A stretch of DNA of 64,000 nucleotides from Aphrocallistes beatrix. Its lineage: Eukaryota; Porifera; Hexactinellida; Sceptrulophora; Aphrocallistidae. How positions within the stretch are numbered: position 1 is the first letter of the stretch; every line of letters begins with the position of its first letter. Of the stretch, positions 54,606-64,000 are shown piece after piece. The notes beneath the pieces were generated by a model. The model did not search any database. It was not told the DNA's origin and saw only the letters and a list, made by a program, of their open reading frames with translations. The position numbers and the translations under genes were made by a program. The stretch spans positions 124,001-188,000 of the forward strand of contig OY725496.1 of assembly GCA_963281255.1 (NCBI GenBank), given 5' to 3'.

Positions 54606-54797
54606 GACACCTTCCTGAAATTTTAAAAAATTCAGCCTCAATATATACAAAAACAGGACACTGTATAAAACATCTGGACAAACCGAAATTAAAAATACAA
54701 ACCGTTCAGGGAAAAATGTGGATATGAGGAAATTGGGTATGATTTGTAATTTGAGCATTATATAATACGATTATAATATTATTTAGCTTTTATAATC

Positions 54798-57700
54798 ATG
54801 GCTGATGCTCCTGATATTGGCTCTACCGACTCTAATATAGATAATGATGAAGGACCCAAAACAATAGATTCTTCAGAAAAAGATCTAACACTTGGAGAAC
54901 CTACAAATGAATATGTAAACATAACCGTTAAAGATTTTGGCGAAATAATTCCAACTGAAGCGAAAGATAATCTCAAAGATGAAACGGAAATTAAAGAAAA
55001 GTCTATTCCAGAAAATATCGAAGTATCAGAAAAAGATAAATCACAAAGTCAGGAAACAAAAGAGGTTAAATTTGAAACTGAGAGCTTAGTAATTATTGGT
55101 GACAGTGAAAAATCCGATAGTTTTGAAAAAATTGAACCCACAAAATTAGATGAAAACAGGAAAAATGAGACCCAAACTTCAAATGTAGAGAACGAAATTC
55201 CTCCCGTTGCTATGCAAGATAAAATAAATGATGAGGAAAAAATTTCAAAAACGGAAATTATGGGCGAATTAGAAAAGTCCAAACTGACAGACACTCAACG
55301 AAAAGAAGTTAAATTAGCTACACAAGATGATGAAAACGCAGAAAAAAGTAAAATTTTTGAAAAATCAGAAACACCTGATAGTGTGGAAGCCCCTAAAACT
55401 GAATCAGGCGAACCCCCTAACGTTAGGAGTGAAATCAGTCCTATTCAAGAAAATAAAAATATTCTTGAATTAGAAAATGTGGGTGAATTAGAAAAGCCTG
55501 CTTCTCAACCAACAATCCTCGAAACTAGTAGTTTGATTATAATAGATGATAAACCCACTGAAATATCTGATGATAGAAATTCTGCTCAAGATATATTTGA
55601 CAAAATTGAAGAAAAAATGAGTCCGGAAGACAATGAAAGCCAACCCAAACTAATTCAATCAGAAATATCTGAAATAAATGAGAAAGATGACCTTGAGTTG
55701 ATTGAGATTTTATCGCCAAAAATGAATCAAAACTCCACAATCGAATCAACTTTAGAATCAGCTTACAAGGAAGGTGAAAATTTAAGTTCTGGAGAAGATA
55801 TCGATAGTCCAATAGATAAATCTCCCCCAGTTCAAATAGAAACAGAGCTAAGAGAAGTTGTGGATGATTTGAAGTCAGATTATTTGATAGATAAAAGTGA
55901 CCAGCAAATGGATACGGATGAAAAAACTGATGGTATGTTCAAAATAATGAATTATATTCAAATTTTGAAAATTTATAGTCAATACGTATACACAAATAGT
56001 ACGAACTGGGCTCCATTTTCATGTGTTAAGGATAATTTAGCTTTAAATCACAAATTTTTTTATCATTTAGAGCCAAATTTTAGGAAATTAAAATCATAAT
56101 ATGCTACTTAAATAAAAAAATGGACGAAGAATTTTGCTAATTCATTCCCGGTTAAGTCATTTTGGGCGGGGAAACCATTGAATTGTTGACCTTTATTATA
56201 CATATAGTGGATCTAAATTCATAATAAGGATTTATTGATGCTCCTGAGGGTAATGCGGAAATGGTTCGACTTTTCGAAAAAGGAAATAGTTCGAATTGTG
56301 GATTTAGGAAATACACGTAGTTCGATTTTTTATCATTAGGAATAATGGTGTGTTTTTTCGAACTATTTCCGGTTTTGGTTCGAACTATTTCCACCATACC
56401 CTCCTGAGTTTAGTCATCTTAAATATAATTGTAAAAATCCATAGTGGAAAGAAACTTGTCTCACATTTTTTTACAATTCCTTCTTTTATAGCTGAAAAAG
56501 AAGTAATTTTCTACGAAGATCGTCCCAACTCAACAGAACCAGTTGAAGATAATTACACCCAGTACATCTACCCACTGGAGAAGGAATTCTGGGAGATAGA
56601 AGATCTCCAGGACCAGGCCGCAACACAAGCTCAATGGAAGGAGCTGTACTATAGACTGCATGTGGAATCTCAGGAGAGAATGCCTTCACAGAGAGTAGCG
56701 AGGATGCAGCACAATAGACCTTTAAACAGGTAACATAGCGATACTGGTCCTAGCCATACATGCCAACTTGATCCATGGTGAAAGTGGGACGCGAGGTTCA
56801 ATTTCACGAGACATGATGGGACGCATTAGAAAAAGTATTGTACAGTAGAACGTCAGTTATCCGAACACTTCAGTTATTGACCAAACTAAAATTAATAAAT
56901 TTATAAATGATGCATCCTTGAGTTGAGAATTGAAAGTTCTACACTGCCATCATTTTATATACTATAAATGATACGTACATAGATCAATATGTATTTTATC
57001 CATATTCATCATTATGACTAATTAGTACCACTGACCAACTTTTCTATATAATTACATAACAACTTCAGTTATCCGAACATTTCAGTTATCCGAACCCCCT
57101 CGGTCCCGATCCGTTCGGATAACTGACGTCCTACTGTATATATAATCCAAAAATATGGGACAAAATGAAAAAAATCATGTAAAAACGGATACTCAATAAA
57201 ATAGTGTACAAACAGGATTATCACCAAAATTGTACGGTTGGCATGTATGCCTAGCCTAGGCTTTTCAGGAATATTATATTATGTAATAGCTTTATTCCAT
57301 TTCTCAGGAAGATTTACGTTTGAGATTTTCCTCTTATAGTGTAGAACATTTTCCTTATACAAATATATTGTGTAGGAGAAAGAATAATTCACAGAGAAAT
57401 CCATTGTTTTAGTTCTTTCTTAAGGAAAAACTATTTTTGCGGATTTTTGATATTTATAAAAAGTATCTCTAGTAGTGTAAGGAAATAATTTACAATAAAA
57501 GGCGCGAGAAAGCTCTTTGATTATAAAAAATATCCCAAAGGATTATTTAGGAAATTTTCTAATAAAAGAATTTTCTCACATCTAATGTGAGAGGAAAAAT
57601 GATAAATGAATCAGTTTTTCGAAAAATTATTTTATTCTTTAAAATCCTTTTTTAGCCTTGATTTCTCGAAAAAATGAAAAAGGAAAAATAATTTCAGGAA

Positions 57701-57911
57701 AAGGGGGATAAAACTTTTCTAGAGAAGAAGTTTGTTCCTTAATAGTCTTTTGGGATCCTTATTTTTCATAATAAAAGAGTTTTCTCACTTCTTTTATTGA
57801 GATATTATGATACTTTTTTTAAAATCCCCTAAAAAATGCAAAAACTCTTTTCCTTAAGAAAGAAATGAAACAATTGGATTGCTATGTGGATTATTATTTT
57901 TCCTACACTAG

Positions 57912-57942
<31 letters not shown>

Positions 57943-59633
57943 TTCACTGTTTCACGTAAAATACTTGATATAATGCGCTTCTCTTATCAAATTGAAACCT
58001 AATATTACATAAAAGGGTGATACAGTGGATGCCGGTAATAAAAACACCGTTGGGAAATGCATATAATGTTCTTATAATCGGTGTTCTTATATCCGGCATC
58101 TACTATACTAACGATTTTATGTGTAAATTTTATGCAAATTTCTATATGAGATCCCTAGGAGGTTTAAATTTAAGGAAGAAGGGGTATGCCAAAGTATGAC
58201 AACCAATACTAACTGATGAGAAAAGAATCATTGCTTAGGGAACGACGATATTTTAGATATATGGATACATTTTTCAATGCAATCTTTATCTCACATATTT
58301 CCGCGTATATTCTTAGGTACAGTAATATCCTTGCGAACGACAACACTCGCATTATCCTCACGCATCCAGACTCAGACTATATCAATGCTAATCTAGTCAC
58401 AGTGCCTGAGGTAGACCGTAGGTATATTATGACACAGGGACCTTTGAATGTCACTGCAGAACATTTCTGGCATATGGTGTGGCAAGAGGAGACAAAGGGA
58501 ATTGTCATGTTGAATAAAACGTTCGAAAGTGGAAAGTTGAAATGTTTTCAATACTTCCCCGAAGCTCCAGGAGAACAGGTAATATTTTAACTCAATTCTT
58601 ATCTGGAATTGAGTTCCATCATCCATAGAACTGAGGTATAAATTGAGAGGAAAAAGATTGGCCAACCGCAGTGAAAAAACTTTAGCACCATGGATCTGAG
58701 TGTTAAATATTCCAAAATTAAAAAAGTTTTTTTAATAAAATTGACTTACAATACAATTTTCTAAACTTAGATATGATCAGTAACCTATAATCTTTTTATT
58801 TTTAAATGTTTGGGATTCAATTCCTTTTATAGTGTTAATTAATCCAGTCTTAAAACTTTCCAAGATCATTTTTGGGAATTTTTCCAACCACGACTTAGAT
58901 TATTTGAGTTTCATATTTGATATGATCCATGGTTATAATTATTTTCATTAATTGTGATCCTTTCATATTCCCTATTTGATATTATAATCAGCGTTCTAAT
59001 TAACATTGAATTTAAGTCGTGTTTTGCAATGAATTAAATTGTTTACTAGTGTCCTTTTCGTGTGTATAAATCCTCAGTCCGTGCTATCCCTCAAAATTAC
59101 TGAACCGAATTGCAAAAGATTGAACGAAATGTTCCATTTATACTTTAGATGTGGATCTTCTGTAAAACTTTCTCACCTCTTCCTCCGAAAGTTTGCACAT
59201 TATATTGACTAACTAGATGTCAGGATTTGCATTGAATTACATTTGTTCAAGTTATCTAAAATTAATATTATATCCTAATCCTTTCCTTTAGGCGGTTTGG
59301 GGTAACTTTCTCATTATTTGTGAATCACAATTCGAAGCTCCAGCCTATCGCCTCACCAATTTAGAACTAACTAATTTAGCAACTCAAGAAACACGTATTA
59401 TTTCGCATTTCCAATACCTCACATGGCCAGATTTCGGGGCACCACAAACACCAGAAGATTTCCTACAATTCTTAGTTGCTGTTCGTGAAAAGGGAATTTT
59501 GGATGCCGAATTATATGGTCCCCCCGTAATACATTGTAGCGCTGGTGTTGGTCGTTCTGGTACTTTTATATTAGTAGACGCATGTCTGCGTCGAATCGAG
59601 ATAGAAGGCAATCCAACCAATGTACATTTGCAG
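54798..59633 (+). CDS. PTPN1: PTPN1/PTPN2-type protein tyrosine phosphatase, 5' part
   Basis: Four exons, 54798-55932, 56492-56729, 58317-58578 and 59292-59633, join in phase; the gene is open at its 3' end. Exon 1 encodes about 378 acidic, Lys/Glu/Ser-rich residues with no recognised domain. Exon 2 starts the phosphatase fold: EKEFWEIEDLQDQ and QWKELYYRLHVE match the PTP1B N-terminal helices. Then come DYINANL, YIMTQGPL, HFWHMVWQEETKGIVMLNK, the WPD loop (TWPDFGAP) and the catalytic loop HCSAGVGRSGT with its Cys and Arg intact. The Q-loop region (QTADQ in PTP1B) and the C-terminus are not found up to 64000, so either the intron after 59633 exceeds 4.3 kb or the gene continues beyond the window. 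Family role: dephosphorylates receptor and JAK kinases. Exon 1 could instead belong to a separate gene, but the phase-1 junction to exon 2 is exact. Retention of intron 1 ends translation at 56099. Confidence 0.85.
56249..56400 (+). mobile_element. hAT-like MITE G, copy 2 (PTP intron 1)
   Basis: 152 bp, ends GGTAATGCGGAAATGGTTCG and the complement of CGAACTATTTCCACCATACC, with perfect 8-bp duplication CTCCTGAG (56241-56248, 56401-56408). Confidence 0.9.
56756..57248 (+). mobile_element. hAT-like element P with nested E1 (PTP intron 2)
   Basis: Ends ATACATGCCAAC and GTTGGCATGTAT are perfect inverted repeats. Flanks TCCTAGCC and GCCTAGCC match in seven of eight positions. About 200 bp of its own sequence is split by the TA-flanked element at 56843-57136. 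Confidence 0.75.
56843..57136 (+). mobile_element. MITE family E, copy 1
   Basis: 294 bp, TA-flanked, termini CAGTAGAACGTCAGTTATCC and the complement of GGATAACTGACGTCCTACTG, pogo-like. Nested in element P. Confidence 0.9.
57250..58316. other. remainder of PTP intron 2
   Basis: AT-rich with self-similar segments (TTTCTCACTTCTTTTATT and AATAAAAGAATTTTCTCACA arms between about 57420 and 57860 suggest a large, decayed foldback) and a (TA)n run at about 57918-57941. No exon recognised. Confidence 0.45.
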
Positions 59634-59710
59634 GTAAGTATTTAAATATCTTCGAATACTGTAGATTCAAGTTTGATTACGGAAAAATGAAATCATAATT
59701 GTCAATATTA

Positions 59711-60449
59711 TAGATCGTCAGTTATCCAAATCCCTCCTCGGTCAACCAAAATAATACTGTCGCGTAGATCCGTGAGATTCTTATACTACATAACCATGGA
59801 TGGTTTTGTAGCGTAGAATTCTGGGATTATCCGTAGAATCGTGAGACTTTGTTTCGCTTACTCAAACGACCTTGTGGTTCAACCTGTTTCATCATAACTT
59901 GATAACCATCGCCACTAAATAGTGTCACGCGACACAATTTGATGGTACTCGACACAATTTACTTGGTAAAACCTCATGTGGACCATGGATGAATTTTATT
60001 TTGCACTTATGGTCCTTATGGGGTTTTACCATAGTAAATTGTGTCGCGTGCCACAATTTGGTGGCGGTGGTGGTGGTTATCAAGTTACGGTGAAACCGAT
60101 TGAACCATAAGGCGATTTGAGTAAACGAAGCAAAATCTCACGGATCTACGCAACTGTACTTAGAAAAACTTGGAAATGACCTTAATCGACCCAAGAGAAT
60201 TGGAAGCATTAGAAAGACCAAATTTATAACCACCCCCGATAAGACACATTCATAAAATGCCCTAAATCGAACTAAATAAAATACTTAATCGATAGAAATA
60301 GTAGTACTTTACATTCATGGTTTGTTTAAGCACTTCTAAAATAGTGCTATTCAACCACATTACATAAATTATTCTAAGATCAACATAAATTATACTCACG
60401 ACAGGAGAAAGTACAGTTATTTTCAGTTCGGATAACTGAAGTTCTGCTG
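59711..60449 (+). mobile_element. MITE family E, copy 2, split by element F
   Basis: Left end decayed (TAGATCGTCAGTTATCC), right end GTTCGGATAACTGAAGTTCTG before TA. The 400-bp element F sits between them. The right part carries about 290 bp of family E sequence. Confidence 0.75.
59757..60156. mobile_element. Foldback element F, nested in E2
   Basis: 400 bp, TA on both sides, terminal repeats CTGTCGCGTAGATCCGTGAG and the complement of CTCACGGATCTACGCAACTG. Complementarity continues inward (ACTCAAACGAC/GATTTGAGT, TTGATAACCA/TGGTTATCAA, GTGTCGCG inverted, GGTAAAACC/GGTTTTACC), so nearly the whole element can fold into one long hairpin. Confidence 0.9.
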
Positions 60450-61852
60450 TATTTTATTTTCTTACCAAACCACACACATCGAGTTACTTGCACTAAATCT
60501 CTGGAATTACAAAATCTGGACAGGGAAGGGGGTCACCATATACTGGAAATTTCCAATATTTTATTTCTTGCCTAATATGCACATATCATGATGCCACTTT
60601 TTATAACCATATTGTGCAACTGTTATTTTTAATATGGATGGAACACGAATGGCATTGAACAAATGGTACAAAACCCTTCTGTCCAGATGGCAGCTGCAAG
60701 TATGCAGTTTCTGATATGGTAACTTTATACATAACATACTTCTAATTAATTGTCCTTGATGACTTCGAATCGATGGAAAATCAGATTTTTTTGTCATCTT
60801 AATGTGTCTTTCATCTTTATTAAGGGAGGTAGTACAAATATGCAAACTGTGTTATATCACAGATTAATTTGCCAGCAATCTTTTTCAAAGACCACAAGGT
60901 ATGAATCAATGACTCTCGCTTACAATTTACATACAACAACACAGTTGTTTCAGATTTTCACAGATACCGAACGGGTGCTCAAGGATAGCCCATAGGCGTA
61001 ATAGAAAGTTTAGATGTGAGTAATCCCATCAAAACCTCTGAGATTCAAATATCAGTTTCAATATATTTCCACGATTTTCCAGTTTATTCACTCTCTCAAC
61101 ACATTTCAAGGTTATCTGAAGCCAATCTTCCCGTTTTTGTATGATCTAATACGGAGCACTCACTTGTGTGATATTAAAATGAATGAAACGGAATCTGATC
61201 AAGGTTTATTCCGATGAGATAATAAATTCATAGAATTCACTAGTATCCCGTTTTTTTGGCGAATGTCCCAGATTTTCCATATGTTGGCAATTATAGATGG
61301 TAGAACCCAACCTACTTTCATATTGTAATAGTTAGGTCAGCTAATTTGATATTTTCTCACTCAGTGTCTTTCTATAAGGGCAGGGGTTACATTGATGTTT
61401 GAGCATCTAGTCCTGGTAGCAGCTTGAAGAAAGGCATGTCTACACTGACCTGAATACTATGTAGTAGGATGTCTAGCAAGCCACGAGGATGAATTTCATA
61501 GAAAATGAAATGGCAGTAATATTAAAGTTAGTCTAGAGATGGTACTAAAAAGGCTAGGTGGCGTAAGGTCAACATTTCTCAATGCAGATTCATGAATAGA
61601 ATTGGCAAATATGTCAGGACGCGTTAAAAAATTCACTTATGAGTTGTTCGTCATTATCAAACTATGGTCTGTCCCTTGCGTAATTGGTAATCTATACACG
61701 CTAACTCTGGTAATTACCATAATTTGAAAGGTCGTGTTTTTAGAGATAAGTAATTGTCGTCAGTCGGGGGTTTTAACCATTGTAGTTTTTCGTCGCTAGC
61801 TTAGACTCTGTTGACGTTGTTTTATGAATAATAGTGACTCCATTATAAAATA

Positions 61853-61953
61853 CACTAAGTCCTCTCTAATTGTCCACCATTGGGTAATGGGATCCTAAGT
61901 GGACAATTTGAGAACCCTGGACGATTAGAGAAGTGGACAATTAGAGAGGATTG
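61853..61953. mobile_element. MITE family J
   Basis: 101 bp, TA-flanked, termini rich in CCTCTCTAATTGTCCAC and its exact complement, pogo-like. Its right TA is also the left TA of element I. Confidence 0.85.
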
Positions 61954-61955
61954 TA

Positions 61956-62190
61956 CAGGGTGTAACAAAAGTGTTGTCACCCTAGATTATTCATCATTAT
62001 GCTTGATTGATATCGAACCAATAGTAATCAAATACAAAACTCTTAGCCTGTCGTTAGCTATTTCACATTACTATATTTTGTGACATCACACCATTTGCGA
62101 AATACACTTTTCCTTTCCCATTATCAAATTTTTGTTCACCTATTGATTAGAGCTTGTATTCAAAGGTGACAACACTTTTGTTACACCCTG
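61956..62190. mobile_element. Tc1/mariner-like MITE I
   Basis: 235 bp, TA-flanked, 27-bp nearly perfect ends CAGGGTGTAACAAAAGTGTT plus GTCACC and the complement. No transposase frame inside. Confidence 0.9.
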
Positions 62191-62605
62191 TACGGAGTTT
62201 TTTGTCCGTCGTTTTTTTATCGCTGAGGCAATGGAATCATTTAGACCAAAAAGAACCGGCTTCAACTGTCCTGTGAAGTACCAAAACATTTGGACCCACT
62301 TTCATATCAATTTTCTACCTGATTGATTACCCAATATGATTATTCATCTTATACTGAAAAGTCCATTAATATCTATATTTAATATTAAGTCATTAAATGG
62401 TAACTGTTTGATTGAACATATTTAGGAGAACATTCTTAGTAATTTCAATATGCAAATCCAGTAGATAATGGTTGATACATGTGCAGAAGCCTTGGGAAAG
62501 CACATGTCTTTTCTGGAGATAACTTATTTCTACATACTACGGGAATCGTTCAAAGTTAAATCGGATAAAAATTTGTTTGCTAATGACTTGTAAGCAAAGT
62601 TGTTA

Positions 62606-62761
62606 CAGTCAATTCCGCTTAATCGGGACAACCGCTTAATTGGGACAAGTCTCCAGGAACGGAATGATTCCCATACATAGAAGCTAATACTAAATCTCAT
62701 CGATTAATTGGGAACTCCGTTTAATCGGGACAAAATATCCGGGACCAAAGTGTTCCGATAA
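62606..62761 (+). mobile_element. MITE family A, copy 7 (right end lost)
   Basis: Left end CAGTCAATTCCGCTTAATCG after TA, subfamily-2 core CTCCAGGAACGGAATGATTC. The right terminal repeat is missing after GTGTTCCGATAAG. Confidence 0.8.
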
Positions 62762-63712
62762 GAATCTGAACGTACTTATTAATTAGCTAATCTTGCTATT
62801 AGAGTAATCACTAATCGGCCAAAATCCTATTAAATAAGAGCCCTGGGAATAGAAACCCCGGAGGGAAAATATTAACATGATTCGGATTGTGCCTCCTCTT
62901 ACAAAATTCTCCAATGGGCCCCCAAAAGCGACAACACCACTGATTATACCATCATTTTGTATGAATATTCTTATCATTCTTTAGCCCACACTTTTTCTTG
63001 CAAATTGCTATAATGCAATTATGATCAATTAAATTTAATTAATAACAAGCTTGCTTGTACTACGAAGCTCACGGATACTGTTTCCACACAGAAATCGACA
63101 GATGCCTAATAATACCAAAATAGACCAAATTATCTTCATCTTTTTCACCTCATAACTTTGACATCTATGTAACTACATATATTCAGAACATAACAAGTGC
63201 TTATCCCATCTATTATGGCAATCGTTGTTTGAATGAGAAATTTTTCTCGGAATACAGATCTTTGATGTGATGTTTTGATTGAGTCTCAGTCATATCTTTG
63301 GTTTGTATCTTCCCAATTATGTTAAGTCTAAATGAGCATACGCTTATGCAATTAGAATCAGGAATTTTGATCAGTAATTTGATGACCATCCTTTCAAAAT
63401 TTTGGTCCGAGTTTACTAATTATTTAATGGAGGGCGGCTGGCAATATATTCCTGAATATTTTCAGCCTTATTTAGTCTTCGGAACAAATTTAAAAGTTTG
63501 AATTCCAGCTAAAAACGACAAAACAGAGTTTTAAAATGTCCAGGTGTCTTCGGTGGTTTATAGTAGTCAGAATAACTTTGACTCTATTAGACTGAATATA
63601 TACAAATCAAAGAGATTTAGCCTAGAAGTGGTACTTACACTCGTACAATTCAGAAAGTTTTTTTAGTGCAAATCTTCAAATTTCCCAACAAAAAAATAAA
63701 TATCGAATCAAA

Positions 63713-63780
63713 CCAGTGGCGTACCCGGGGGGAGGGGTCATGGGGGACATGCCCCCTCCCGAAATGTCACCGAGTGACCA
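63713..63780 (+). mobile_element. G-tract hAT-like terminus, truncated
   Basis: CAGTGGCGTACCCGGGGGGA, then mirrored G and C tracts (GGGGGACATGCCCCC). Same class as 54448-54605 but with no right end in the window. Confidence 0.6.
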
Positions 63781-63789
63781 GATGACATA

Positions 63790-63975
63790 CCGTCTTTCCC
63801 TGAATACGGCCACCCTAGCGTTTTTTTCGTGCTCAAAAATTTAAAGCATCGGTTGAAAAAATCACAGCCGTATTTGAAAGAGATAAACGATTTTCAATCT
63901 CATTTCTAATGGTTTACCTACCTTAAAATGTCCGCATCTTATCTAACCCCCCGGCGCTTATTCAGGGAAAGACGG
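63790..63975. mobile_element. MITE K
   Basis: 186 bp, TA on both sides, terminal repeats CCGTCTTTCCCTGAATA and its exact complement TATTCAGGGAAAGACGG. No coding frame. Confidence 0.9.
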
Positions 63976-64000
63976 TATACGATTATTTCCTCCTTATCAA

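Larger units (their letters stand above)
52101..54797. other. 2.7-kb gene-free stretch with a degenerate duplication
   Basis: No coding signal. A direct repeat links about 52594-52870 with about 53548-53970 (annotated). A hairpin at 53728-53890 and a hAT-like element at 54448-54605 complete what was recognised. Confidence 0.5.
59634..64000. other. PTP intron 4 or intergenic DNA, transposon-rich
   Basis: No further PTP exon and no other gene was recognised; the open frames present are short and featureless. Elements E2/F, J, I, A7 and K and a truncated G-tract element lie here. Confidence 0.5.

Noticed and set aside
55049-55294. Minus-strand open frame opposite PTP exon 1
   Set aside because: Antisense shadow of the Glu/Lys/Ser-rich coding exon, without any domain or start context.
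63298-63501. 67-residue frame as a PTP or unknown exon
   Set aside because: Hydrophobic, no PTP motif, no convincing splice sites.
60500-64000. Remaining PTP exon (Q-loop) near the window end
   Set aside because: No frame encoding a QTxDQ-type segment with splice sites was found, so the gene is left open at 59633.
1-64000. CRISPR array, operon, phage or other bacterial feature
   Set aside because: The window is plainly eukaryotic with spliced animal genes. The only regular array is the 30-bp intronic minisatellite, which has no spacers.

Overview
This is an AT-rich eukaryotic nuclear window. It carries GT-AG spliced genes, standard stop codons, introns of about 60 bp to over 1 kb, and about sixteen protein genes. 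The gene set (RAPGEF1/C3G with Crk-SH3 motifs, RAVER, PLEKHG-type RhoGEF, SWAP70/DEF6-like protein, EGF membrane protein, CATSPER3, PTPN1/2) is that of a multicellular animal. Short introns, many intronless genes and dense MITEs point to an invertebrate, possibly an early-branching one such as a sponge. The species cannot be fixed from the sequence. No tRNA, rRNA or CRISPR was seen.

Layout, left to right: (1) two inverted MITE copies, then an intronless NEK1 kinase and an intronless CATSPER3 channel (1-7 kb). (2) A nine-exon RAPGEF1 whose first intron is filled by a 30-bp minisatellite (8-14.4 kb), then HAUS4 (2 exons) and a RAVER-like RNA-binding protein (10 exons). (3) A block of mostly intronless genes: an EGF-repeat type I membrane protein, MFSD1, a tail-to-tail pair of unknown seven-helix paralogues each with a TATAAAAG box, and GGCT (21-29 kb). 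(4) A SWAP70/DEF6-like EF-hand/PH/proline-rich gene whose first intron is a nest of transposable elements (29.8-33.7 kb). (5) A 5.1-kb gene-free stretch with at least seven MITEs. (6) A PLEKHG-like RhoGEF ending in a predicted transmembrane tail anchor (38.8-43.7 kb) and a BTB protein. (7) A minus-strand cluster of GIMAP/AIG1-like GTPases: two intact genes plus a decayed duplicate of the pair, fused by deletion (46.6-52.1 kb). (8) A 5' part of a PTPN1/PTPN2-type tyrosine phosphatase, whose first coding exon adds about 378 acidic residues. It runs off the right edge through a long, transposon-filled intron (54.8-64 kb).

The genes do not form one pathway. Several touch shared themes: small-GTPase exchange (RAPGEF1, PLEKHG-like, SWAP70-like), tyrosine signalling (PTP, Crk-binding C3G) and cilium/centrosome/sperm biology (NEK1, HAUS4, CATSPER3). 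The non-coding DNA is dominated by non-autonomous DNA transposons: TA-flanked pogo/Tc1-like families, hAT-like families with 8-bp target duplications, and one TTAA-flanked piggyBac-like element, often nested. No transposase gene was recognised. Gene models were built by hand from reading frames, splice dinucleotides and phase. Protein identities rest on recognised motifs, not on database searches.
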